The notes under the pieces: model-generated
Database searches by the model: none
The model's input: only the letters and a program-made list of their open reading frames with translations
What the model was told of the DNA's origin: nothing
Shown here: positions 1 through 6,044 of the stretch, in pieces
How positions within the stretch are numbered: the stretch's first letter is position 1
How the letters are laid out: the number at the start of each line of letters is the position of its first letter
Assembly (NCBI GenBank): GCA_938023895.1
Contig: CALJDH010000258.1
Location: 1 to 9,822 of the forward strand
Direction: 5' to 3'
DNA from: an uncultured Aliiroseovarius sp.
GTDB taxonomy: Bacteria; Pseudomonadota; Alphaproteobacteria; Rhodobacterales; Rhodobacteraceae
DNA: 9,822 nucleotides
Made by a program: the position numbers and the translations under genes

Positions 1-1
1 C

Positions 2-319
2 GGGATCGTGCTTTTGCAGCGCTCTGAGGGCGGTGGCCTTGGCATTGGTGGCGGTGGCGGTGGCGGCGTTATGTCGGCACGTGGTGCGGCGACGGCCTTG
101 GGTAAACTGACCTGGGGTTTTGCGATTGCCTTCCTGATCACCTCGATCTCGCTGACGATCATTTCGGCAAAGAACTCGGCTGACAGCTCGGTCGTGGATG
201 CGCTTGGTCTTGAAGCGCCTGCTGCTGAAGGTGAAGCCGCACCTGCGGTTCCAGATGTCAGCAACTTGCTGCCGCCGGTAAACACCGACGAAAGCCTGAC
301 TCCGCCGCGCGCGGATTGA
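2..319 (+). CDS. secG: Protein translocase subunit SecG (5'-truncated)
   Basis: SecG is the small inner-membrane subunit of the SecYEG channel that assists SecA-driven export of unfolded proteins. The start codon and first membrane helix lie before the window; the reading frame is open from base 2 and ends with TGA at 317-319. The visible part begins with the family signature VLLQRSEGGGLG followed by a glycine run and GVMSARGAATALGKLTW. This is the conserved cytoplasmic loop. The second transmembrane helix (about residues FAIAFLITSISLTIISA) comes next. The C-terminal tail is rich in Ala, Pro and acidic residues, as in other alphaproteobacterial SecG proteins. The GTG at base 8 is an internal valine and not a start. 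pyrG lies downstream, a common neighbour in Rhodobacterales, but a hairpin and a promoter-like site suggest separate transcription. Identification is secure. Confidence 0.93.
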   Translation, partial: GIVLLQRSEGGGLGIGGGGGGGVMSARGAATALGKLTWGFAIAFLITSISLTIISAKNSADSSVVDALGLEAPAAEGEAAPAVPDVSNLLPPVNTDESLTPPRAD

Positions 320-358
320 TCATCGGGCGGGTTCGCCTGCCCCACATCTACAGTCGAA

Positions 359-381
359 CCGGTTTTCACTTAGAAAACCGG
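359..381 (+). repeat. 8-bp inverted repeat (hairpin) after secG
   Basis: CCGGTTTT at 359-366 is the exact reverse complement of AAAACCGG at 374-381, with a 7-base loop (367-373). It lies 40 bases after the secG stop. No U-run follows, so it is not a classical intrinsic terminator on its own. It may protect the secG mRNA 3' end or serve as a protein-binding site; the role is inferred. Confidence 0.5.
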
Positions 382-412
382 ACGATAGGCAACCCACACA
401 ACACCTAGAGGC

Positions 413-437
413 GGGGCGCTGCGCCGCCCCACTATTT
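413..437 (+). terminator. Possible terminator of the secG transcript
   Basis: GGGGCG at 413-418 pairs with CGCCCC at 425-430 around a 6-base loop, followed by ACTATTT. The stem is very GC-rich but the U-run is short and broken, so this is a moderate candidate. Its position between secG and the promoter-like site before pyrG supports a terminator role. Confidence 0.45.
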
Positions 438-448
438 AGACGATCCGG

Positions 449-477
449 TTGCACGGGAGGCCGGAATCGGTTATATC
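449..477 (+). promoter_or_regulatory. Candidate sigma-70-like promoter for pyrG
   Basis: TTGCAC (449-454) and TATATC (472-477) are separated by exactly 17 bases, the preferred spacing. The -35 matches TTGACA at 3 of 6 positions and the -10 matches TATAAT at 4 of 6, which is usual for alphaproteobacteria. Transcription would begin near 484 and give a leader of about 105 bases before pyrG. No experimental support is available. Confidence 0.4.
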
Positions 478-589
478 TTTAATCCCGTGAGGACCGGATT
501 CGCAGCGGTGTTTTCTGCTTGCTGTTTGCGCATCCACTTACAAGCTATTGCGGCGCAACGACGCCAGTATCACGGGGGCAGCCAACCAC

Positions 590-2233
590 ATGGCACGTTA
601 CATCTTCATCACCGGCGGTGTTGTTTCATCTTTGGGCAAGGGTCTGACCTCGGCCGCATTGGGTGCGCTGTTGCAAGCGCGCGGCTACACGGTCCGTCTG
701 CGCAAGCTTGACCCTTATCTGAACGTCGACCCCGGCACGATGAGCCCGTTTGAGCACGGCGAGGTTTTCGTGACCGACGATGGCGCCGAGACCGATCTGG
801 ACCTTGGCCACTATGAACGCTTCACCGGCGTGGCCGCCCGCAACACGGATTCGGTCAGCTCGGGCCGCATCTACACCACCGTGTTGGAAAAAGAGCGCCG
901 CGGCGACTATCTGGGCAAAACCATTCAGGTGATCCCGCATGTCACAAACGAAATCAAAGACTTCATCGAAATCGGCGATGACGAAGTCGACTTCATGCTG
1001 TGTGAAATCGGCGGCACCGTGGGCGACATCGAAGCCCTGCCCTTCTTCGAAGCAATCCGCCAGTTCAGCCAAGAACGCCCGCGCGGCCAATGTATCTTCA
1101 TGCACCTGACCCTGTTGCCTTATCTGGCAGCCTCGGGCGAGCTGAAGACCAAGCCGACACAGCACAGCGTGAAAGAGCTGCGCTCGATCGGTATCGCGCC
1201 CGACGTATTGGTCTGCCGGTCCGAACACCCGATTCCCGACAAGGAACGCGCCAAGATCGGCCTGTTCTGTAACGTCCGTCAGGAATCGGTCATCCCGGCC
1301 TATGACCTGAAGTCGATCTATGAAGCGCCAATGGCCTATCACAAGGTAGGTCTGGACCAAGCGGTGCTGGATGCGTTCCAAATTGCGCCCGCCCCGAAAC
1401 CCGACCTCAGCCGCTGGGAAGATGTGGAAGATCGCATTCACAACGCCGAGGGCGAGGTGAAGATCGCCGTAGTTGGAAAATACACTCAGCTTGAGGACGC
1501 CTATAAATCCATCAAGGAAGCGCTGACCCACGGCGGAATGGCCAACCGTACCCGCGTGAAGCTGGAATGGGTCGATGCCGAGCCTTTCGACAATGAAGAT
1601 CCTGCGCCCTATCTGGAGGGCTTCCACGCCATTTTGGTTCCCGGCGGCTTCGGCGAACGTGGCACCGAGGGCAAGATCAAGGCGGCTCAGTTCGCCCGCG
1701 AACGCAAGATCCCCTATCTTGGCATCTGTCTGGGCATGCAAATGGCCGTGGTCGAGGCCGCACGCAACGTCGCGGGTATCAAAGATGCAGGTTCGGAAGA
1801 ATTCGACCACGAAGCTGGCGAGACCCGGTTCACCCCGGTGGTCTATCACCTGAAAGAATGGGTACAGGGCAACTACAAGGTGAAGCGCAAAGTCGGTGAC
1901 GACAAGGGCGGCACCATGCGTCTGGGTGCCTATACCGCCGCACTGACCGAAGGTTCGAAAGTGGCCGAAGTGTATGGCAGCGAGACCATCGAGGAACGCC
2001 ACCGTCACCGCTACGAAGTGGACACCAAATACCGTGAACAGCTGGAAGACTGCGGACTGGTCTTCTCGGGCATGTCGCCCGATGGCCGTCTGCCGGAAAT
2101 CGTTGAATGGAAGGATCACCCGTGGTTCATCGGCGTTCAGTTTCACCCCGAACTGAAGTCGAAACCCTTCGATCCCGCGCCGCTTTTTGCTGATTTCGTG
2201 CGCGCCGCGAAAGACATCGAACGTCTGGTCTAA
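590..2233 (+). CDS. pyrG: CTP synthase (glutamine hydrolysing)
   Basis: PyrG converts UTP to CTP using ATP and ammonia from glutamine, the last step of de novo pyrimidine nucleotide synthesis, in the cytoplasm. The 547-residue length is normal. The N-terminal amidoligase domain starts with [10 protein letters not shown] and carries the P-loop around residues 9-18 ([10 protein letters not shown], Lys17). It also has the probable magnesium ligands Asp71 ([10 protein letters not shown]) and Glu139 (CEIGGTVGD), and the nucleotide-site segment [13 protein letters not shown]. The C-terminal class I glutaminase domain has its nucleophile Cys380 in GICLGMQ and the triad partners His519 and Glu521 in FHPE. 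I chose the ATG at 590, preceded by GGGGG at 574-578, because the protein family begins at this methionine. The frame is open upstream to an alternative TTG at 548, but that would add 14 unlike residues. The gene is probably transcribed alone, from the promoter candidate near 449-477 to the terminator at 2255. Confidence 0.98.
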   Translation: MARYIFITGGVVSSLGKGLTSAALGALLQARGYTVRLRKLDPYLNVDPGTMSPFEHGEVFVTDDGAETDLDLGHYERFTGVAARNTDSVSSGRIYTTVLEKERRGDYLGKTIQVIPHVTNEIKDFIEIGDDEVDFMLCEIGGTVGDIEALPFFEAIRQFSQERPRGQCIFMHLTLLPYLAASGELKTKPTQHSVKELRSIGIAPDVLVCRSEHPIPDKERAKIGLFCNVRQESVIPAYDLKSIYEAPMAYHKVGLDQAVLDAFQIAPAPKPDLSRWEDVEDRIHNAEGEVKIAVVGKYTQLEDAYKSIKEALTHGGMANRTRVKLEWVDAEPFDNEDPAPYLEGFHAILVPGGFGERGTEGKIKAAQFARERKIPYLGICLGMQMAVVEAARNVAGIKDAGSEEFDHEAGETRFTPVVYHLKEWVQGNYKVKRKVGDDKGGTMRLGAYTAALTEGSKVAEVYGSETIEERHRHRYEVDTKYREQLEDCGLVFSGMSPDGRLPEIVEWKDHPWFIGVQFHPELKSKPFDPAPLFADFVRAAKDIERLV

Positions 2234-2254
2234 GCCACATCGAAATTCGGAAAC

Positions 2255-2282
2255 GGGCGGGGTTTTCCCCGCCCTTTTCTTT
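2255..2282 (+). terminator. Intrinsic terminator of pyrG
   Basis: GGGCGGGG (2255-2262) and CCCCGCCC (2267-2274) form a perfect 8-bp stem with a TTTT loop, followed at once by TTTTCTTT. This is a textbook rho-independent terminator, 21 bases after the pyrG stop codon. Confidence 0.93.
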
Positions 2283-2327
2283 GCGCAATCCGTGATTTAG
2301 GCTCTCTTCAACTTTGAAGGAGCCCCC

Positions 2328-2717
2328 ATGTCGCAAGCTGACAACATCTGTTGGTCCGAAGATGCACAACGCGCCATGGGCGTGCTGCTGGTCCGTCTAG
2401 CGCGCGCGGATGCCGACTATGCCCAGACCGAAATCGCTCGGATCGATCGCCTGTTTGCTCGTCACTACGACCTGAACCCGATTGCCGCAGCAAAGCTGCG
2501 TGCCGAATGCGAGGCGCAGGAAAAACAGGCTGGCCCGACCGAGGATCTGGCGAAAGCCGTGCAGGACATGATGCCGTTAGAGCAGCGCGTGAAGATCATC
2601 ACGGCCCTTTGGCAGGTGTCTTTGGCAGATGGTGTTCTGCGCGACGAGGAGGCCGATTTGGTCAATCGCGTGGCCGAGGCATCGGGTGTACCACGCGACG
2701 ACATCGTTGTGAGATGA
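2328..2717 (+). CDS. TerB-like protein, copy 1
   Basis: A 129-residue, probably cytoplasmic, alpha-helical protein of the TerB superfamily (tellurite resistance TerB / DjlA N-terminal type fold). The cellular role of such stand-alone proteins is not established, and the name does not prove tellurite resistance. Two acidic family motifs are visible: ARADADYAQTE (Asp28, Asp30, Glu35) and LADGVLRDEE (Asp101, Gly102, Glu107/Glu108). They reflect the duplicated metal-site-like motif of the family. A strong Shine-Dalgarno AAGGAG (2317-2322) fixes the ATG start. There is no signal peptide or membrane helix. The gene follows the pyrG terminator, so it should have its own promoter; TTGCGC at 2281-2286 could be a -35, but no clear -10 is seen. 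Its TGA overlaps the start of the next gene (ATGA at 2714-2717), implying translational coupling. A paralogue lies at 3750. It ends about 10 residues earlier than that paralogue. Confidence 0.82.
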   Translation: MSQADNICWSEDAQRAMGVLLVRLARADADYAQTEIARIDRLFARHYDLNPIAAAKLRAECEAQEKQAGPTEDLAKAVQDMMPLEQRVKIITALWQVSLADGVLRDEEADLVNRVAEASGVPRDDIVVR

Positions 2718-3391
2718 GGTCTGCGGCGTTCATCGCGTTCTGTCTCTCGGCTATCCCGGCTGCAGCTGATCCCATCACGCAAGCGCCCTATGAACTTGTT
2801 GCCGAAACCACGTCGGGCTTGATTGATTTCGAAAGCTTCTCTGTGATCCCTGAACCGGGTCAAGCCATTGCCGGTGCGATCCACGCCTCCGGAGCCACGT
2901 TGGGAGCTGCTCTAGCCGGACAGAGCGTCGGCGCACAGGATGTCTTTGCCGTTCTCGGCGGTGGGCCATCGGCCCCTCCGCGCGTGGCACAGCCCCCGAC
3001 GCGCCCTCCTCTGGCAGTCGCGTTTCACGCAGGTTTCGGTTCGAATGCGGCCTTCCCACTAGGCCCCGACGGATTCACACAGCGCTCTGGCCGGGGGGAA
3101 GGCAGTCTGGCGATCAGTTTTGGCGCCCCGATTCAGTCATTCGCACTGCGTCTGCATTTGGATTACGCCGATCCGCTGGGCAGCCGCCCTGCCCCTGGGC
3201 CGGTGTGGCTGCATTTTTATGGCCCAGACGCCAGCTTGATCCACGCGGTTACTCTATCCCCTGCGCATGGTGTGCAAAGCTTCGGGTTCATTTGCACCGT
3301 ACCGGTCGCGGCAATTACGCTAACGCATAACGATCCCGGCGGAATTGCGATTGACGACATCCGCTATTCGCTGGAAAGTCTCACAAATTAG
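2714..3391 (+). CDS. Secreted protein of unknown function, beta-sandwich-like
   Basis: I do not recognise a named family. The 225-residue product starts with a probable Sec signal peptide (MRSAAFIAFCLSAIPAAA, cleavage after about residue 18), so it is likely periplasmic or released. The mature part opens with LIDFESFSVIPEPG and an ALAGQS segment (about residues 37-71). A proline-rich stretch follows (about 82-100). The C-terminal half alternates hydrophobic strands and ends with GGIAIDDIRY (209-218). The DFE opening and the G-x-x-IDD ending recall the beta-sandwich modules of PEP-CTERM-type exported proteins, but there is no C-terminal anchor or sorting signal here. The frame is open further upstream inside the TerB gene, but the ATG at 2714 is preferred because it yields the signal peptide and a 4-base overlap. 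No Shine-Dalgarno is evident, so translation probably depends on terminating ribosomes from the upstream gene. Confidence 0.75.
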   Translation: MRSAAFIAFCLSAIPAAADPITQAPYELVAETTSGLIDFESFSVIPEPGQAIAGAIHASGATLGAALAGQSVGAQDVFAVLGGGPSAPPRVAQPPTRPPLAVAFHAGFGSNAAFPLGPDGFTQRSGRGEGSLAISFGAPIQSFALRLHLDYADPLGSRPAPGPVWLHFYGPDASLIHAVTLSPAHGVQSFGFICTVPVAAITLTHNDPGGIAIDDIRYSLESLTN

Positions 3392-3406
3392 GTAACGGGA
3401 GCAGTT

Positions 3407-3700
3407 ATGGCCAAAGGATATTGGATCGGACGCGTCGATGTGGACGACATTGAGCGTTATCAGGACTATGTCAAAGCCAATGGAGCCGCGTTCGAGGCCT
3501 ACGGCGCCCGTTTCCTGATCCGTGGTGGTCAGTTTGAAACCGTCGAAGGGCAGTCACGTTCGCGCAATGTCGTCATCGAATTTCCCAGCTATCAGGCCGC
3601 GATCGACTGCTACAACAGCGACGTCTATCAGGCTGCCAAAGCCTTCCGCGACCCGGTCTCGGTAGCAGACCTGATCATCATCGAAGGCTATGACGGATAA
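3407..3700 (+). CDS. DUF1330 family protein
   Basis: A 97-residue protein matching the DUF1330 family, small ferredoxin-like (dimeric alpha-beta barrel) proteins of unknown biochemical role. Family features seen are the N-terminal KGYWIGRVDV strand, the YVKANGAAFEAYGARFLIRGG segment (residues 21-41), and VVIEFPSYQAAIDCYNSDVY (55-74). The C-terminal strand is DLIIIEGYDG. The length is typical for the family and there is no signal peptide or membrane segment. GGGAG (3397-3401), five bases before the ATG, is a good ribosome binding site. The gene begins 15 bases after the stop of the secreted-protein gene and is probably cotranscribed with it. The substrate, if it is an enzyme, cannot be deduced. 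Confidence 0.88.
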   Translation: MAKGYWIGRVDVDDIERYQDYVKANGAAFEAYGARFLIRGGQFETVEGQSRSRNVVIEFPSYQAAIDCYNSDVYQAAKAFRDPVSVADLIIIEGYDG

Positions 3701-3749
3701 GTGAAGGAACTGGGCTTGGCATTTCCTGCGCCATACCCACATTAATCAA

Positions 3750-4190
3750 ATGCTGAAATCGCTTCTGGACAAACTGACCCAACCCGCCCCCCAGCCGCTT
3801 CAGGATGGGGATGCCCGACTGGCTGTGGCGGCCATTCTCGTGCGACTTGCACGGGCGGATCACGACTATGATACTGCCGAAAAGCGTGCGATTGACCGGA
3901 TTCTGGCACAGCGGCACGGACTGTCCGAAGCCGATGCAGCGACCCTGAGAAGCGAAGCTGAAACGCTGGAAGCCACCGCCCCCGACACGGTCCGTTTTAC
4001 CAACGCGGTGAAGGACGCGGTACCTTTAGATGATCGCATTGCCATATTAGAAGCTGCGTGGACGGTCGTCCTGACAGATGGCGAACGCGCTTCGGAAGAA
4101 GATGCGCTGATGCGGATGATTCCACGCTTTCTGGGCATCAGTGACCTGGACAGCAATCTGGCCCGACAGCGCGCGGCAAAGGCGCTGTAG
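3750..4190 (+). CDS. TerB-like protein, copy 2
   Basis: A 146-residue paralogue of the protein encoded at 2328. The two align without gaps from VLLVRLARAD / AILVRLARAD to the second acidic motif, with about 40 identical residues in about 90 counted by eye. The motifs are ARADHDYDTAE (Asp37, Asp39, Glu44) and LTDGERASEE (Asp110, Gly111, Glu116/Glu117). It has an extra N-terminal stretch MLKSLLDKLTQPAPQP and a longer C-terminus ending ARQRAAKAL. It appears cytoplasmic and all-helical. The ATG start is chosen because it is the first in-frame start that includes the family N-terminus. The upstream sequence (ATTAATCAA) contains no Shine-Dalgarno, so initiation is probably weak or unusual. It starts 49 bases after the DUF1330 gene and is probably cotranscribed. 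A small cluster of codons rare for this genome type (TTA 4026, ATA 4044, TTA 4047) is present. The function is unknown. Confidence 0.82.
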   Translation: MLKSLLDKLTQPAPQPLQDGDARLAVAAILVRLARADHDYDTAEKRAIDRILAQRHGLSEADAATLRSEAETLEATAPDTVRFTNAVKDAVPLDDRIAILEAAWTVVLTDGERASEEDALMRMIPRFLGISDLDSNLARQRAAKAL

Positions 4191-4223
4191 TCCCTCCTGC
4201 CCCTTCAGATCATGATTCTCCGC

Positions 4224-4259
4224 AGAGCGCGCGGGTCAACGCCAAAACGCGCGCGCTCT
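4224..4259 (+). terminator. 10-bp inverted repeat after TerB copy 2, possible terminator
   Basis: AGAGCGCGCG (4224-4233) is the exact reverse complement of CGCGCGCTCT (4250-4259), with a 16-base loop. It lies 33 bases after the stop of the preceding gene and before the ABC transporter operon. There is no U-run, so it is not a classical rho-independent site. It could mark the 3' end of the upstream transcript or act as a regulatory element of the transporter. Confidence 0.4.
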
Positions 4260-4418
4260 ACCCGGTGTTGATCCACACAACACAAACCGACATTTCGCAG
4301 CGTGAACCGACCATCCACCCGGATTTACGTAACTTCCCCGTCATTTCGCCGTTGCAATCCGTATGAAATTGCTCCCTACTCGTGCACCACAAAACCTTGT
4401 TTTAAACCGGAACCGCCT

Positions 4419-5222
4419 GTGCCTCGCGATAACTCAGACCTGACCCCTACCGACACTCTGCCAGTGATCGAAATCCGCGACTTGCACAAAAGCTATGGCG
4501 CGTTGGAGGTGCTGAAAGGCGTCGATCTGGTCGCGCCCCGTGGGCATGTCGTGTCGCTGATCGGATCCTCAGGGTCGGGTAAATCCACCCTTCTGCGCTG
4601 TGCCAACCTGTTGGAAGAAAGCCAACAGGGCGACATCCGTTTCGAAGGCGAGCCGATCACGTGGAAGGGTCAAGGGCTGAACCGTCACCCCGCCGACCGC
4701 GCGCAGGTCACTCGGATCCGCACCAACCTGTCGATGGTGTTCCAGCAGTTCAACCTGTGGTCCCACATGACCATTCTGCAAAACGTGATGGAGGCCCCCG
4801 TCACCGTCCTTGGCCGCGATAAGGCCGAGGTAGAGGAAAAGGCGCGCGCGTATCTGGCGAAGGTCGGCATTGGCGACAAATGCGACGTCTGGCCCGCGCA
4901 GCTGTCCGGTGGCCAACAACAGCGCGCCGCGATTGCCCGTGCTCTGTGTATGGAGCCCAAAGCGCTGCTGTTTGACGAACCCACGTCTGCACTAGATCCT
5001 GAGCTGGAGCAGGAAGTGGTCAAGGTCATTAAGGATCTGGCCGCCGAGGGTCGCACCATGATTATCGTGACCCATGACATGCGCATGGCGCATGATGTCT
5101 CGGACCACGTGGTGTTCCTGCACCAAGGTCTGATCGAAGAAGAAGGCGCCCCGGCCGAACTTTTCGGCAATCCAAAAAGCGAGCGTCTGAAGCAATTCCT
5201 GTCTCACTCGCAACCCGTGTGA
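4419..5222 (+). CDS. Amino acid ABC transporter ATP-binding protein
   Basis: Cytoplasmic ATPase that powers the polar amino acid importer encoded downstream; it belongs to the HisP/GlnQ/OccP group. From the chosen start it has 267 residues. Visible motifs are Walker A GSSGSGKST (49-57), the Q-loop in VFQQFNLW (about 109-110) and the signature LSGGQQQR (162-169). Walker B is ALLFDEP (182-188, catalytic Glu187), followed by the D-loop SALD (190-193) and the H-loop His219 in IVTHDM. All are intact. The start is uncertain: family similarity begins at about PVIEIRDLHKSYG, and no in-frame ATG exists upstream. I chose GTG 4419. The frame is open to another GTG at 4302, but the extra 39 residues do not resemble the family and overlap the region expected to hold the promoter. 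It is the first gene of a five-gene block; the binding protein follows after 40 bases. Confidence 0.93.
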   Translation: MPRDNSDLTPTDTLPVIEIRDLHKSYGALEVLKGVDLVAPRGHVVSLIGSSGSGKSTLLRCANLLEESQQGDIRFEGEPITWKGQGLNRHPADRAQVTRIRTNLSMVFQQFNLWSHMTILQNVMEAPVTVLGRDKAEVEEKARAYLAKVGIGDKCDVWPAQLSGGQQQRAAIARALCMEPKALLFDEPTSALDPELEQEVVKVIKDLAAEGRTMIIVTHDMRMAHDVSDHVVFLHQGLIEEEGAPAELFGNPKSERLKQFLSHSQPV

Positions 5223-5251
5223 GACCAATTTCTAACCAATAAAAGTAACCT

Positions 5252-5256
5252 GGGAG
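5252..5256 (+). promoter_or_regulatory. Ribosome binding site of the substrate-binding protein gene
   Basis: GGGAG lies six bases before the ATG at 5263, in an A-rich, weakly structured spacer. It is better than the sites seen for the ATPase and first permease genes, consistent with the high expression usual for periplasmic binding proteins. Confidence 0.7.
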
Positions 5257-5262
5257 TAAATC

Positions 5263-5976
5263 ATGAAAAAACTGATCGTCTCGACGGCGGCACTGGCCCT
5301 GACGGCTAGCTTCGCCATGGCCGCGGACACCGTGCGCCTTGGCACCGAGGGTGCCTATGCACCGTGGAACTTCGTGAACGATGCCGGCGAAATCGACGGC
5401 TTCGAGCGCGAGCTGGGCGACGAGCTGTGCAAGCGCGCCGAGCTGACCTGCGAATGGGTCAAGAATGAATGGGACACCATCATTCCGAACCTCGTGTCGG
5501 GCAACTACGACGCCATCATCGCTGGCATGTCGATCACGGACGAACGTGACGAAGTCATCGACTTCACCCAACCTTACACCCCGCCAGATCCCTCGGCTTA
5601 CGCTGCCATGTCGGCTGACGTAGATCCGGCAGGCGCGATTGTGGCAGCTCAGGCGACCACCATTCAGGCCGCTTTCGTGGCCGAGCAGGGCTGGACCCTG
5701 GTTGAATTCGCAACCCCGGAAGAAACCGTTGCTGCCGTGAAGAATGGCGAAGCTGACGCGGTTCTGGCCGACAAATCCTTCCTGGACACCATGGTTGGCA
5801 CAGACGGTCTGGTGATGCTCGAGCGCATGGAAGCCATTGGCGGCGGCGTTGGCATGGGTATTCGTGAAAGCGACGGCGACCTGCGCGCTAAGTTCGATGC
5901 GGCCATCCAGTCGATGAAAGACGACGGCACGCTGAACACCATGATCGCCAAATGGGAAGTTTCTTCTCAGTGGTAA
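5263..5976 (+). CDS. Periplasmic amino acid-binding protein of ABC importer
   Basis: Periplasmic receptor that captures the amino acid and delivers it to the permease; family 3 solute-binding protein (LAO/HisJ/OccT type). The 237-residue precursor has a clear Sec signal peptide (MKKLIVSTAALALTASFAMA, cleavage near residue 20-21). Cys56 and Cys63 have the 7-residue spacing of the LAO/HisJ disulfide. Ligand-site positions can be matched by eye to LAO: Tyr32, Trp70 (Phe52 in LAO), Ser90 and Arg95 in AGMSITDER, and Asp170. Arg and Asp bind the alpha-carboxylate and alpha-amino groups, so the ligand is an amino acid. The two serines before MSIT in LAO are Ala87 and Gly88 here, so side-chain recognition may differ. 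Lysine, arginine, ornithine or an opine are family possibilities; the exact substrate is not decidable. The gene is flanked by the ATPase gene and the hairpin at 5986. Confidence 0.94.
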   Translation: MKKLIVSTAALALTASFAMAADTVRLGTEGAYAPWNFVNDAGEIDGFERELGDELCKRAELTCEWVKNEWDTIIPNLVSGNYDAIIAGMSITDERDEVIDFTQPYTPPDPSAYAAMSADVDPAGAIVAAQATTIQAAFVAEQGWTLVEFATPEETVAAVKNGEADAVLADKSFLDTMVGTDGLVMLERMEAIGGGVGMGIRESDGDLRAKFDAAIQSMKDDGTLNTMIAKWEVSSQW

Positions 5977-5985
5977 TGTAATGGC

Positions 5986-6021
5986 CGGGCCCGTATGTGC
6001 ACGCATGCGGGCCCGACTTTT
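5986..6021 (+). terminator. Intra-operon hairpin with short U-run (partial terminator or attenuator)
   Basis: Bases 5986-5998 pair with 6003-6015 in a continuous 13-bp stem, including two G-U pairs, closed by the 4-base loop GCAC. The core CGGGCCCG is perfectly matched. ACTTTTC follows. It begins nine bases after the stop of the binding-protein gene and ends about 30 bases before the permease start. In binding-protein operons such elements commonly reduce transcription into the permease genes and stabilise the upstream mRNA; that role is inferred here. Confidence 0.75.
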
Positions 6022-6044
6022 CTAACGGACAAACTGCACACGCG

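Noticed and set aside
40..70. Glycine-codon repeat (GGTGGC units) near the left edge
   Set aside because: It is the normal glycine-rich loop of SecG and not an independent repeat element.
548..589. Upstream TTG start adding 14 residues to PyrG
   Set aside because: The family begins at the methionine encoded at 590, and a G-rich ribosome binding site precedes that ATG.
626..2146. 506-residue open frame on the - strand across pyrG
   Set aside because: It is the antisense shadow of a highly conserved gene. GC-rich third positions suppress stops in this frame, and the product shows no recognisable motif.
2351..2713. Long N-terminal extension of the secreted protein inside the first TerB gene
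   Set aside because: It lies out of frame within a gene with a good ribosome binding site, and the internal ATG at 2714 gives a clean signal peptide.
2328..4190. A tellurite resistance (ter) operon
   Set aside because: Only TerB-like proteins are present. No TerC, TerD, TerE or TerZ homologue is seen, so naming it a resistance locus is not justified.
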